A stretch of 64,000 nt of DNA, taken from contig NZ_NUQE01000044.1 in the NCBI RefSeq assembly GCF_002582035.1, positions 124,166 to 188,165 of the forward strand. Reading direction: 5' to 3'. Below the pieces are notes generated by a model. That model had not been told where the DNA came from. It made no database searches and saw only the letters and a list, made by a program, of their open reading frames with translations. The translations under genes were made by a program, and so were the position numbers. Shown piece after piece: positions 45,649 to 54,246 of the stretch (its first letter is position 1; each line of letters starts with the position of its first letter). This stretch comes from Bacillus pseudomycoides. GTDB lineage: Bacteria > Bacillota > Bacilli > Bacillales > Bacillaceae_G.

Positions 45649-46407
45649 CTATTTAGCTGTCATGGCACCGTCTACAACAACAGCACTACCAGTCATTGCT
45701 GATGATTCATCTGAGGCAAGGAATAAAGCTACATTCGCAATTTCTTCTGTACGAATGACACGACCAATCGGTTGGAAGTCATCAATACTATTTAGTACAT
45801 TTTCAATACCACCCATTAGATTCGCATGTGCATCGTTAATGGTAGTATTCACCCAACCTGGACAAATGCAATTGGCACGAATATTTTCCTTAGCATAATC
45901 CAATGCTATGGCCTTGGTAAGCATTAATATAGCTCCTTTGGAAGCCACATATGCAGATAACATAGGCTCTGCAACCAAACTGTTTACAGATCCTAAATTA
46001 ATGATAGATCCTCCACCATTTTTTCTCAGCTCAGGGATACCGAACTTGGTCGTCAGATACATGGATTTCACATTTACATCCATGGTTCGATCCCACACCT
46101 CTTCCGTGATATTCTCAATTTTCCCAGGAACATTTATCCCCGCATTATTACAAATAACATGTAAAGCGCCAAAATGTTCCACAGTATAATTAATTAAATT
46201 TTGAACTTGATTGGAATCTGAAACATCTATACGGAAAAATTCAGCATCGCCACCAGCATTTTGTATTTCCTCTACCACCTCCGCTCCTTGGTCGATGATA
46301 TCACTCACCACGACTTTCGCCCCTTCTTCAGCGAATCGTTTTGCAATAGCTGCGCCAATTCCTCTTCCAGCTCCTGTTACAATCGCAACTTTCCCTAACA
46401 ATCTCAT
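45649..46407 (-). CDS. SDR family oxidoreductase (glucose dehydrogenase/FabG-like)
   Basis: A 252-aa classical SDR. The cofactor site is VTGAGRGIGAAIAKRFAEEG, followed by ICNNAGINVPG, the Ser site and YVASKGAILMLTKAIAL. The acidic VVSDIIDQ after the second strand suggests NAD preference. The ending LFLASDESSAMTGSAVVVDG is typical of the family. It starts 24 bp downstream of an amino acid permease gene on the same strand, so the substrate may derive from what the permease imports. Confidence 0.9.
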   Translation of the reverse strand: MRLLGKVAIVTGAGRGIGAAIAKRFAEEGAKVVVSDIIDQGAEVVEEIQNAGGDAEFFRIDVSDSNQVQNLINYTVEHFGALHVICNNAGINVPGKIENITEEVWDRTMDVNVKSMYLTTKFGIPELRKNGGGSIINLGSVNSLVAEPMLSAYVASKGAILMLTKAIALDYAKENIRANCICPGWVNTTINDAHANLMGGIENVLNSIDDFQPIGRVIRTEEIANVALFLASDESSAMTGSAVVVDGAMTAK

Positions 46408-46431
46408 ACGCCAATCCTCCTTTAAATTGTA

Positions 46432-47799
46432 TTACTCTTGGAATGCCGGTGGTTTTATTTTATATCCTCCTGATTTAACTGCTCCTACCGTAATTCCGAG
46501 AATCAACCAGCAAGCTCCAAAAATAAAGGTCTTTAGGCCAAATCCTGACCAAACAAAAGTAACAATGCCAAAACCAATCAAAGGCATAACCAAATAATAT
46601 ATAAAAGATTTCAAACCACGATTTCTCTTTTTAAAGAAAAAGTACCAACAAACACATAAATTTAAAATCATAAATGAAGTAACGGCCCCAAAGTTAACAA
46701 ACATTAAGATTGTTTCTGTTGGTAACGCGAGAACAGTAACAGCACATATGATGGCAGACAAATAAGTTGAATTTACTGGCGATTGATATTTTGGGTGAAT
46801 CTTCTTAAACACATTCGAAAATGGTAGAAGATTGTCACGACTCATAGAATAGAGAATTCTAGAGGTCGCTGCCATACAGTTTAAATTTACTGCTCCGGCT
46901 ATAGCAACTACGTTGATAAGGATTATTACTACGTAAAAGACGGTACCACCGGCTTCTTTCAAAATATTAAAATACCCTAAATCTGGGTTAAGGTTGGCAT
47001 AGTTTGGATGGATCAAATGTGCGATATACGCTTGAGCCACAAAGAAAAATCCGATAAATACAATGGAAAGAACCGTTGCCTTTCCAACAGTTTTTCTTGG
47101 TTCTGTCGCCTCTTCTGACAGCGTACTGATCCCATCAAAACCTAAGAAACCAAGGACGGCGATTGTAGTTGAAGTGGCAATCAATCCAAAAGTGAAATGT
47201 TTAGATTGGAAGAATGGATCAAGGGTAAATCCACCAGTGCCGTGACCTCCTATAAACACATAGTTAATACCAACAATCAATACGGCTGCAATGACGACGA
47301 CTTGTACGTAAAACATAATCATGTTCATTCGAGAAGTAACTGTGATTCCTCGGATATTAATATACGTATTAATAGCAATAAACAGCAACGCCCATACTGA
47401 GGAAGGGACATTAGGAAAGATCCCAGTCATCCAGTTTCCAGTCATCGAATACAATAATGCAGGCAGTAGGACATAGTCAGCAAGGATAATCCAACCTGCT
47501 AAGAATCCAACATGCGGATTTACTGCACGTTGGATGTACGAATATACAGATCCAGATATAGGGAATTCCTTTGCCATATGGCTATAGCTGTAGGCAGTAA
47601 ACAACATGGCAATTACCCCTACGATATACACCAAACATGACATACCAAAACTTTGCTGGGCTACCATTCCATACACTTGCATCGGCGCCAATGGAGCCAT
47701 AAAGACCATGCCATAAATGGTTAGCTCTTTTAAACCAAGGCTTCGCTTTAATTCTTGTTTGTATCCAAATTGACTTATTTCAGTTTCAACCTGAGACAT
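46432..47799 (-). CDS. APC family amino acid permease
   Basis: A 455-aa transporter with twelve membrane segments of the amino acid-polyamine-organocation family. Visible family marks are KELTIYGMVFMAPLAPMQVY at the first segment and GFLGFDGISTLSEEATEPRK in the middle (the FxGFD..S...EE.. motif). It probably takes up an amino acid or amine. AAAAGGGGTGATTCG precedes the ATG. The SDR gene follows in the same operon. Confidence 0.92.
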   Translation of the reverse strand: MSQVETEISQFGYKQELKRSLGLKELTIYGMVFMAPLAPMQVYGMVAQQSFGMSCLVYIVGVIAMLFTAYSYSHMAKEFPISGSVYSYIQRAVNPHVGFLAGWIILADYVLLPALLYSMTGNWMTGIFPNVPSSVWALLFIAINTYINIRGITVTSRMNMIMFYVQVVVIAAVLIVGINYVFIGGHGTGGFTLDPFFQSKHFTFGLIATSTTIAVLGFLGFDGISTLSEEATEPRKTVGKATVLSIVFIGFFFVAQAYIAHLIHPNYANLNPDLGYFNILKEAGGTVFYVVIILINVVAIAGAVNLNCMAATSRILYSMSRDNLLPFSNVFKKIHPKYQSPVNSTYLSAIICAVTVLALPTETILMFVNFGAVTSFMILNLCVCWYFFFKKRNRGLKSFIYYLVMPLIGFGIVTFVWSGFGLKTFIFGACWLILGITVGAVKSGGYKIKPPAFQE

Positions 47800-47803
47800 C
47801 GAA

Positions 47804-48049
47804 TCACCCCTTTTTTAATATATTTAAGTGTATTGTATTGAAAATTCTGAATATTTTCAATAATATTTTTTTACCATTAGCTAAAATACTACATTGAAGG
47901 ACATCTTCTGTGTGTTGCTGCTTTTCCCTGTAACATCCAAATACTTGAGGTACTTCACCACAGGATTCACAGAAATCCCATTTGAATCTACTAATATGTA
48001 TCTCTTTCGATTCTCTAGGATTACCTCTTGTACACGCATAAATCTTCAT
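47804..48049 (-). CDS. Doubtful small ORF (81 aa)
   Basis: A frame beginning MKIYACTRGNPRESKEIHIS with WDFCESCGEVPQVFGC has a possible AAGGGGTTAAG two bases before its ATG and ends five bases before the permease start. A CxxC pair is present. It shows no recognisable family. Its last 30 residues look like translated promoter sequence. It might be a truncated leftover. Confidence 0.25.
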   Translation of the reverse strand: MKIYACTRGNPRESKEIHISRFKWDFCESCGEVPQVFGCYREKQQHTEDVLQCSILANGKKILLKIFRIFNTIHLNILKKG

Positions 48050-48072
48050 CTCTTAACCCCTTTTTACGTGTT

Positions 48073-48247
48073 GCTTTGAAATAAAGTTTGTTCAAAAATA
48101 TCCCACAATCCAGCATTTTACAATAATTATAAAGAATCCATTATGAAAAAAGATTGATCAAAATGGATTCTTTTCTAGTAGATTTAAGAGTGGTTTTTAT
48201 AAAAAAGTGTGTTCAGTTTCTACCTGTGTTGCTCAATAATAGCGCCC
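48073..48247. repeat. Family A repeat, long copy
   Basis: It starts GCTTTGAAATAAAGTTTGTT, has the central stem AAAGAATCCATT/AATGGATTCTTT and the TTTTTATAAAAAAGTGTG segment, and ends near GTTGCTCAATAATAGCGCCC. The right end resembles that of the 53.9-kb copy (TTGCTCAATTAAAGCGCCC) and differs from the 50.0-kb copy. Confidence 0.7.
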
Positions 48248-48314
48248 TTTTCTGGTATAACTTAACTTGCGTTCTTAAAAATCTTTTACTATCTAAAATT
48301 TCATAAGCAATATA

Positions 48315-48356
48315 AAGCGTAAGTTGATTCTTAATAGGAATCAACTTACGCTTTAT
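48315..48356. terminator. Strong hairpin before the methyltransferase gene
   Basis: AAAGCGTAAGTTGATTC and its exact complement flank TTAATAG. It is the most stable-looking hairpin in this gap and may insulate the methyltransferase gene from leftward or rightward read-through. Confidence 0.7.
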
Positions 48357-48423
48357 TAATTATTAGATTAATCTGCATCTGACATGATAATCTGAATGTA
48401 TCAACATTTGGGAGATGGTATAA

Positions 48424-49179
48424 ATGACCAATTGGAATGCAACACTTTATGATAACAAGCACAAGTTTGTTTCAAATTTTGGTGAAGGTCTTGTTTCCTT
48501 CCTAAATCCACAAAATGGAGAACATATTTTAGATGTTGGCTGTGGTACAGGAGATTTAGCTCATGATATTTCAAAAAGTGGTGCTACTGTTACTGGCATT
48601 GATGCTGCACATTCTATGATTGAAGCTGCTAAAGAAAAGTACCCTGATATCCACTTTAGCGTGCAAGATGGCGAGCAGTTTTCTTTTGACCCTCAATTTC
48701 ATGCAGTGTTCTCAAATGCTGCCATTCACTGGATGGAAAATCAGCAGAAGGTTGTTCAAAATTGTTATGATGTTCTTCTTCCTAGTGGCCGTTTCGTGGC
48801 TGAATTAGGCGGAGCTAATAATATCCAATCTATTGTGGATGCCATAAAGGAAGCATCCAATCGTCTATCAATTCAGTATGATGCTACTTTATTTCCATGG
48901 GTATTTCCAACAAAAGAGGAAATGGCAGAGCATCTTATCAATGTTGGTTTTAATGTAAAAACAATCGAGCATTATGAACGACCAACACCTTTAGTTGGAG
49001 AAGATGCTATTCGTAATTGGCTTGAAATGTTCAGTAACAATATGTTCAAAAATCTTACAAATGATGAAAAAGAAGCAATTTATAGCGAATGTGAACGTAT
49101 TTTACGTCCTCAACTTTATAAAGAAAATAGTTGGGTTGCAGATTATTGGCGCCTTCGTTTCATTGCAAAAAAGCCTTAA
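48424..49179 (+). CDS. Class I SAM-dependent methyltransferase
   Basis: A 251-aa protein with the SAM-binding motif ILDVGCGTGDLAHDIS at about residues 37-52, followed by VTGIDAAHSMIEAAKEKYPD and FHAVFSNAAIHWM, like trans-aconitate or biosynthetic methyltransferases. The acceptor is unknown. TGGGAGATGGTATAA lies before the ATG. It has its own terminator. Confidence 0.88.
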   Translation: MTNWNATLYDNKHKFVSNFGEGLVSFLNPQNGEHILDVGCGTGDLAHDISKSGATVTGIDAAHSMIEAAKEKYPDIHFSVQDGEQFSFDPQFHAVFSNAAIHWMENQQKVVQNCYDVLLPSGRFVAELGGANNIQSIVDAIKEASNRLSIQYDATLFPWVFPTKEEMAEHLINVGFNVKTIEHYERPTPLVGEDAIRNWLEMFSNNMFKNLTNDEKEAIYSECERILRPQLYKENSWVADYWRLRFIAKKP

Positions 49180-49185
49180 TACAAA

Positions 49186-49223
49186 GTAGCTTAGATGCTA
49201 TTCATACATCTAAGCTGCTTTTC
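49186..49223 (+). terminator. Terminator after the methyltransferase gene
   Basis: AAGTAGCTTAGATG and CATCTAAGCTGCTTTT pair around a 9-nt loop, seven bp after the stop codon. Confidence 0.85.
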
Positions 49224-49400
49224 ATTTTTTATATATAGTGAAACATGCTTGTATAAATCGGTCAAATAAAGGGTGTACGTATTTAGTATAAGCGAATGTA
49301 GCAGAAAGAATGTCACCATCTATTTGAGGAATTTGTGCAAAAAGTTCTCCTTTTTCTACTTCCGTTTGGATAACGCTTTTGGGTAAAAATGCGCTTCACT
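49222..49400 (-). pseudogene. LysR family regulator, C-terminal relic
   Basis: Read leftward, the frame gives SAFLPKSVIQTEVEKGELFA then QIPQIDGDILSATFAYTKYV and HPLFDRFIQACFTIYKK, the end of a LysR effector-binding domain. A TGA precedes SAFLP and the HTH domain and most of the effector domain are missing. The remaining end abuts an unrelated frame. A decayed MFS gene faces away from it 300 bp further, so the two were probably a divergent regulator/exporter pair. Confidence 0.65.
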
Positions 49401-49409
49401 TTTCTAACG

Positions 49410-49697
49410 TCACGGTTGACTTATTCTACTAAAGTCCCTATTCAGAACAGTTTGTCCCACTGCATTAGTACCATCACTTTGGATACCTTGACTTGTGGAC
49501 ACAACATTTTCTTTAGTTCCAAAGTAGGTGATTCTGACTTCATACGAATTTACTCCAGAAAGATCAGCTATGAATGATGCACTAGTACTTACTTCAATTT
49601 CAATTGGACCACCGCCACCAGGTATAAATGCGACGTTAGTACCCATGATGGTCCAATTATTTGTTGGTTTATTATTTAGGGTCTTATCTTGTTCCAA
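49410..49697 (-). CDS. Hypothetical protein fragment (95 aa)
   Basis: The frame reads TNNWTIMGTNVAFIPGGGGP, IEIEVSTSASFIADLSGVNS and YEVRITYFGTKENVVS. It looks like a beta-rich domain. The start would be TTG with no ribosome binding site, and a stop lies three codons upstream, so it may be a truncated insert in the gap left by the LysR-MFS deletion. I recognise no family. Confidence 0.4.
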   Translation of the reverse strand: MEQDKTLNNKPTNNWTIMGTNVAFIPGGGGPIEIEVSTSASFIADLSGVNSYEVRITYFGTKENVVSTSQGIQSDGTNAVGQTVLNRDFSRISQP

Positions 49698-49990
49698 TGA
49701 TTTTTATAGTATTCATTTGGGGAATCGTACATTCCGGCAGTTTAATTGTTGGTCAAACATAGTTAATAAGTGAAGCAAAAAAAGCTCTGGAATTTAGCAA
49801 TAGCTTATTCGTCTCGTTTTCCAACCTTGGAATTACTTTAGGAACCTTTATTGGCAGCTGGTTCATTTCTCAATTAGGCATTCACCAGCTTATCTGGAGC
49901 GGATTTACATTTACACTGCTTTCGTTTTTATTGATCATCATAAAACTAAAATTTTTCAACTCTAGTAACCAAGCTATTGCTTTGAAATAA
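49697..49990 (+). pseudogene. MFS transporter, C-terminal relic
   Basis: The frame reads IFIVFIWGIVHSGSLIVGQT, a TAG where Trp or Leu is expected, then SEAKKALEFSNSLFVSFSNL, GITLGTFIGSWFISQLGIHQ and LIWSGFTFTLLSFLLIIIKL. These are the last three membrane segments of an MFS exporter. The N-terminal three quarters is lost. Its stop codon (TAA in TTTGAAATAAAG) is supplied by the family A repeat that begins inside the relic. Confidence 0.75.
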
Positions 49991-50161
49991 AGTGTGATCA
50001 AAAGTATCTTGTAAACACGTATTTTACAGTAAATTAAAAGGATTCATTTTGGATATAGTTTAGTCAAAATGAATCTTTTCTTTTAAATAATCTTTCAGTT
50101 TTATAAAAAAGTTTAATCAAAACTCATCTTTTTTATACACGTCGTAACTTTATTTTAAAGC
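49979..50161. repeat. Family A repeat, complete 183-bp copy
   Basis: The ends GCTTTGAAATAAAGT and ACTTTATTTTAAAGC are inverted copies. The interior holds AAAAGGATTCATTTTG pairing with CAAAATGAATCTTTTC, and TTTTATAAAAAAGTTTAATC. It joins the decayed MFS gene on its left directly to a decayed acetyltransferase end on its right. Confidence 0.8.
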
Positions 50162-50241
50162 TACAACAAGCACATGAATTTTGTAAACAAATTGGTTATG
50201 AAAATACAAATCACCAACAAGTATTTAGATTGAAATTTTGA
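50161..50241 (+). pseudogene. GNAT acetyltransferase, C-terminal relic
   Basis: Immediately beyond the family A element the frame reads LQQAHEFCKQIGYENTNHQQ and VFRLKF with a stop, the usual end of a GNAT acetyltransferase. Nothing of the gene remains on the other side of the repeat. Confidence 0.5.
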
Positions 50242-50336
50242 TTAAAAATTCCCCCCCTATGTAAACTACATGAATTGTGTCGTTTTACAGAGAAATCCCC
50301 AGGTTTGTGTTGCCAGATAAAAGATTAATCTTATAG

Positions 50337-50759
50337 TTATTTAACTAATGCTGCTCTCAAATTAACACCATATTCCAAATGTCCTTTTAAACAGGTCAAC
50401 ATATAAACCCAACCCTCTTTATTATCAATCAATTGACTTATTAACTCATTATCATTTTCTTTAAAACCTTCTTCGTTAACTTCAATAATTGTACTCGAAT
50501 TATCTAATTCTTTTAGCGTGATTGTAACTATACGTCCTTCCGTCCATTGGTACACAATTTTCTTATTTATCTCGACTTCCATTATTTCTATATCCATTTG
50601 AGCATCATATTCATCATATCTCAATGTAACCGTCTTGCCTTGTTCCCATCTTTCAGAACTCGACGAGAACCAAAAATTCCTGATTTTTGAAGGATCTACA
50701 AATGCTTCAAATACTTCATTAGTTGGCTTTAAGATTTTCATTTTTGTAAGGTTGTTCAT
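50337..50759 (-). CDS. SRPBCC (AHSA1-like) domain protein 1
   Basis: A 140-aa START-like fold protein. It begins MKILKPTNEVFEAFVDPSKI and has FWFSSSSERWEQGKTVTLRY, the AHSA1 layout of a hydrophobic cavity binding lipid or small ligands. It is the last of three SRPBCC genes on this strand. It starts 25 bp after the neighbouring SRPBCC gene, so they are probably co-transcribed. Ligand unknown. Confidence 0.85.
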   Translation of the reverse strand: MNNLTKMKILKPTNEVFEAFVDPSKIRNFWFSSSSERWEQGKTVTLRYDEYDAQMDIEIMEVEINKKIVYQWTEGRIVTITLKELDNSSTIIEVNEEGFKENDNELISQLIDNKEGWVYMLTCLKGHLEYGVNLRAALVK

Positions 50760-50784
50760 ACTAAATCAACTCTCTTTCCGTTTA

Positions 50785-51252
50785 TTAACGATCCATCATC
50801 TTATTATCTAGGTTTTCAAGTACAAATGGCCAAGCGTGTTCGGCTTGATTCCTTGACTCCTCATCTGGAAACCCTGCTTGAGTAAGATGTAGCTTTGTGC
50901 CATGTCCGTGAGGTTCAAGCTTAACTGTGACAACAGTTTCAGCTCCCCTTGTTCCTTCAGCGCCCGTAACCCATGTCAATTCTACGAGATGGTCTTGCTC
51001 AAGTCTTAAAAATCGTCCGTAATGTGGATGACGCTGTACCTCACTATGTACATCAAATTTGTAGATTGTCTCAAAGAAAAAGACTTCATTGACCTCTGCC
51101 TTCATTAGTACTGATCCAGGTGCTGCAAACCAGTGGTCAATCTGCTCTGTCCACCCTTTGAACAGCGCTTCCGGCGAAGAATTCATTAATCGTTCAACTG
51201 TTAGATTAAACGGTCTCGATGAGAGGTCAGGTATTGTAATCGGATTTTTCAT
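50785..51252 (-). CDS. SRPBCC (AHSA1-like) domain protein 2
   Basis: A 155-aa AHSA1-domain protein: [60 protein letters not shown] and [20 protein letters not shown]. It is typical of proteins controlled by ArsR partners. GAAAGGAGATATG sits before the start. The upstream 258 bp separating it from the next SRPBCC gene shows no gene; a separate promoter may be there. Confidence 0.87.
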   Translation of the reverse strand: MKNPITIPDLSSRPFNLTVERLMNSSPEALFKGWTEQIDHWFAAPGSVLMKAEVNEVFFFETIYKFDVHSEVQRHPHYGRFLRLEQDHLVELTWVTGAEGTRGAETVVTVKLEPHGHGTKLHLTQAGFPDEESRNQAEHAWPFVLENLDNKMMDR

Positions 51253-51510
51253 TTAAACATATCTCCTTTCGGAAAATAGTGGTGACTAGTTTGTTACAAC
51301 AATACTGTGATTGGTTTTGGTGTCAAAAGGTTTCGCGTTTTGAAAAAACTTTTAAATTGCTTAAAATAGCTAGCCATCTATTGTTAAATTCTCAAACGTA
51401 TCGTCTTTATTCACACCATCCGCAGGTGTCCTTTAACGGGAGATCGTTCTACAACACCTGTGATACATGGATATTACAGATACATCATCTTTAGTTGAAT
51501 ATTAAATTCA

Positions 51511-51990
51511 CTATAATTGTTTAACTATCCTTACATACTTCTCATGCCATTTTTCCCATTCACCTTTTGGAAAGTCCATATATTGACCATCCAGTAATGT
51601 ACTGAACATATCTAGACATACATGCCATCCAGCTAAATCTTTTGAAGTATGATCACTCAGAGTAGGAATATATTCTTTTAATACTAATAAACAACCATCA
51701 TCTTTTGGAAATAACTCGAATCGAACCCAACCTTCTCCCCATTCGTATTGCAAATATTCCAGTTCTTTGAAATCTATAATCGAAATATCAATAGATTTCC
51801 CCGTCCCGTCGTTCATATTGAACTTAATTATTCCGCCTTTTCGAAGGTCTACAACTTGTAAGTTTGGCATCCATTTTTCCAATTTCCCATTTTCAGTTAA
51901 TGTGGCCCAAACCTTTTCGACTGAATGATGTAGTGGTCGATTATATGTGGCTACATATCCATCCTCAAACTTCTCTACAACTGCTAGCAT
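51511..51990 (-). CDS. SRPBCC (AHSA1-like) domain protein 3
   Basis: A 159-aa SRPBCC protein with FEDGYVATYNRPLHHSVEKV, WATLTENGKLEKWMP and GWHVCLDMFSTLLDGQ. It starts three bases after the ArsR gene ends, with a GAGGAGGAGTAATG overlap region that provides its ribosome binding site inside the ArsR gene, so the two are translationally linked. ArsR-SRPBCC pairs are widespread in Bacillus and of uncertain role. Confidence 0.88.
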   Translation of the reverse strand: MLAVVEKFEDGYVATYNRPLHHSVEKVWATLTENGKLEKWMPNLQVVDLRKGGIIKFNMNDGTGKSIDISIIDFKELEYLQYEWGEGWVRFELFPKDDGCLLVLKEYIPTLSDHTSKDLAGWHVCLDMFSTLLDGQYMDFPKGEWEKWHEKYVRIVKQL

Positions 51991-51993
51991 ACA

Positions 51994-52323
51994 TTACTCC
52001 TCCTCATCTAATAATTGTTCTAGCATATCTAACTTGTCTGACCAGTACTTTCGATAAGGTTCTAACCAGTTATCAATTTCTGCTAGGGGCTCCGCATTCA
52101 AATGGTAAATATTTTTTTGGGAATCCTTAATGATTATCACTAGCCCAGCTTCCCTTAATTTTCGAAGGTGTTTAGAAACTCCTGGCTGGCTTAATTGTGT
52201 ACACTCAACTAATTCCCCAACAGACCTCGGTCGTTTTCTGAGAAGATCTATAATTTTTCTACGGTTTTCCTCAGCTATTACTTCAAACAATCTTGTGGTG
52301 TATTTTTTCTCACCCATGTTCAT
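51994..52323 (-). CDS. ArsR family regulator linked to SRPBCC genes
   Basis: A winged-helix repressor of about 109 aa: YTTRLFEVIAEENRRKIIDL, LRKRPRSVGELVECTQLSQP and GVSKHLRKLREAGLVIIIKD. No metal-binding cysteines like those of ArsR/SmtB are seen in the recognition helix, so it is probably not a metal sensor. The start could be MNMGEKK (used here), the ATG five codons upstream, or the one two codons later. It heads the unit with SRPBCC protein 3 and probably represses it. Confidence 0.85.
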   Translation of the reverse strand: MNMGEKKYTTRLFEVIAEENRRKIIDLLRKRPRSVGELVECTQLSQPGVSKHLRKLREAGLVIIIKDSQKNIYHLNAEPLAEIDNWLEPYRKYWSDKLDMLEQLLDEEE

Positions 52324-52485
52324 CACATTCCTATACATTTTATAACCATTTAGTTATATTACCGAAAGGAAATGAATGAGTCAAATTAATTGATTATAAT
52401 CCAATTAAATCGCACCAGTTATTCCACAATCTGGCCCAGTTTGCTTTATAAGAAAAAATCCTACATTATCAAAAATCCAAATATA

Positions 52486-52570
52486 AAACGAAGATTTTGT
52501 GCAAATTGCTCGGTTTCTTCGTTTTTTGGGGTGTATTTCTTTTTTTGCTTGATGGTTATGGGGCGTACAA
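52486..52570. repeat. Family B repeat, right half
   Basis: ATTTTGTGCAAATTGCTC and the end CTTGATGGTTATGGGGCGTAC match the 59.5-kb copy closely. The left half is missing. The gap 52,339-52,758 otherwise holds only A+T-rich sequence and the HAD gene's leader. Confidence 0.6.
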
Positions 52571-52758
52571 CTAATATCCGACATCGCAGATTACTTTACA
52601 TTCTGGTCACCATGTAACAAAATGAAAATAATAAGCAAACTATACCTGTAAGGATAATTAGTTTATCCCATTTACAATCTTGTATCTCAAAAAATAAGAA
52701 TCACATCCCTTTCGATACCGACTTAATATTAGATAAGCAATGGATAAATGGAGGAGCT

Positions 52759-53439
52759 ATGAAATACGAAATCATATTGTTCGATGTTGATGATACACTG
52801 TTCGATTTCAGTATATCGGAAAGAAAGGCACTACATAAAACTTTTGTAGCGTTTGGATTACCTACGGGATTAGCAGATTATGAAGCTAAATATAAAGAGA
52901 TTAGCAATGTATTGTGGAGAGATTTGGAACAAGGGCTTACTACTTTACCAGAATTGGGAGTAGAGAGATTTAGGAGGTTATTCCTTGCGCATGAGCTTGC
53001 AATCAATGCAGATACGTTTAGCAAGGTTTATCTTAAATATTTGGGCAAGGAAACACACCTTGTACAAGGGGCCCTGGAATTATGTGACAATCTTGCTGAT
53101 TACCGGCTAGCCATTATAACAAATGGATTCACAAATGTGCAGACATCAAGAATTGGGAGCTCGCCTCTCTGTAATACGTTTGAGCATATTATTATTTCTG
53201 AAGAAACTGGATTCCAGAAACCCCAAAAAGGTATTTTCGATTATGCATTTTCCAAGCTACAGATTACAGATAAAGCTAAAGTATTAATCGTGGGCGATTC
53301 TTTAACTTCCGATATTCAAGGAGGCATAAATTACGGGATTGACACTTGCTGGTTTAATCCGCGTCTTAAAGAAAACCATTTAGGAATTAAGCCAACTTAT
53401 GAGATCCGTAACCTAACGGATCTTATAGAGATAACCTAG
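52759..53439 (+). CDS. YjjG-type HAD hydrolase (noncanonical pyrimidine nucleotidase)
   Basis: A 226-aa haloacid dehalogenase-like phosphatase. Motif I is ILFDVDDTLFDFSISE, motif II ITNGF, motif III QKPQKGIF and motif IV IVGDSLTSDIQGG. The layout matches the YjjG/YfnB group, which removes phosphate from nucleoside monophosphates, including noncanonical ones. GGAGGAGCT precedes the ATG. It has its own strong terminator. Confidence 0.9.
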   Translation: MKYEIILFDVDDTLFDFSISERKALHKTFVAFGLPTGLADYEAKYKEISNVLWRDLEQGLTTLPELGVERFRRLFLAHELAINADTFSKVYLKYLGKETHLVQGALELCDNLADYRLAIITNGFTNVQTSRIGSSPLCNTFEHIIISEETGFQKPQKGIFDYAFSKLQITDKAKVLIVGDSLTSDIQGGINYGIDTCWFNPRLKENHLGIKPTYEIRNLTDLIEIT

Positions 53440-53518
53440 TCGTTTAATTTTGATATAGAAAAATAAGAGCCTTACTACAAATAATTTTATCAAGACCTAA
53501 ACTAAAAAAAGATAATTA

Positions 53519-53572
53519 AAAGAAAGGACATAACATATTTTATATGACTAATATGTTATGTCCTTTCTTAAT
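53519..53572 (+). terminator. Terminator after the HAD gene
   Basis: AAAAGAAAGGACATAACATATT (shown here only in outline) pairs with its complement ending CCTTTCTTAAT around a 10-nt loop. The stem is about 20 bp and is one of the longest in the window. Confidence 0.85.
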
Positions 53573-53615
53573 CAACTAAAGTATGCGTTATTTGATTAAG
53601 ATTTAAACAATTGTT

Positions 53616-53705
53616 GGTTTGGAATAAAGTTTGATCAAAAATGTTTTGCAAATCCTTATATAAGTGAGAAGCAAAAAGAAACCATTTTGAAAAAAGGGTT
53701 TATAT
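53616..53705. repeat. Family A repeat, left half
   Basis: GGTTTGGAATAAAGTTTGAT and AAAGAAACCATTTTGAAAAA match the left half of family A. The right half is missing and a family C copy follows. Confidence 0.6.
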
Positions 53706-53748
53706 TAAAAGTCAAGCAAATGATTGAATTTATTTGTAATTAGAGGGT

Positions 53749-53863
53749 TTTATATAATGCCACACATTATATAGTGAAAAAAAGGATAGAAAAGCAGAAA
53801 TATTAACTGCTATTTCTATCCTTTTTTGTACTACAAATGACCTCATTTACTACAACAACATTT
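53749..53863. repeat. Family C repeat, copy 2
   Basis: It shares ATGCCACACATTATATAGTG and GTACTACAAATGACCTCATT with the 29.9-kb copy. The central stem is AAAGGATAGAAA with TTTCTATCCTTTTTT; it differs from copy 1 at paired positions. Confidence 0.7.
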
Positions 53864-53880
53864 CGAGACCTTATACTGTA

Positions 53881-54058
53881 GCCTTAGAATAAAGTTTGAT
53901 TAAATTAACCTAATAAACCTTGATAAAAGAGGCAAATAGAAAAAGCGTGTTTTGAAAAAAAGATTGATCAAAACACGCTTTTTCTATATTAAATTGAATT
54001 ATCCTTTTATAAAAAAGTTTGATAATTTTTGTTATCCTTGCTCAATTAAAGCGCCCGA
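53881..54058. repeat. Family A repeat, long copy
   Basis: It begins GCCTTAGAATAAAGTTTGAT, has the central stem AAAAAGCGTGTTTTG/CAAAACACGCTTTTT, then TTTTATAAAAAAGTTTGATA, and ends at TTGCTCAATTAAAGCGCCC. The stem differs completely from other copies at its core yet is fully paired. Between 54,060 and 54,246 there is a short tail that may be a gene end but shows no family. Confidence 0.7.
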
Positions 54059-54246
54059 TTGTGGAAGATTGTTGCTTAAATCTTATTCAAGAAAAGCACC
54101 TTATAGCTGAAGAACAATGGTATCATAAACAGGCTCTTATTATGTAATGCCAACCCATTACTCTCCTATCATATCGAATGAATGAATCATTAATTAAACA
54201 ACAAAATAAATATTGAATGTCACCATGTCAACCGTCTCTGGTTATT

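Noticed and set aside
51253-51510. Possible coding remnant between SRPBCC genes 2 and 3
   Set aside because: All frames read as noise and no repeat family is visible, so I treat it as an empty intergenic gap.
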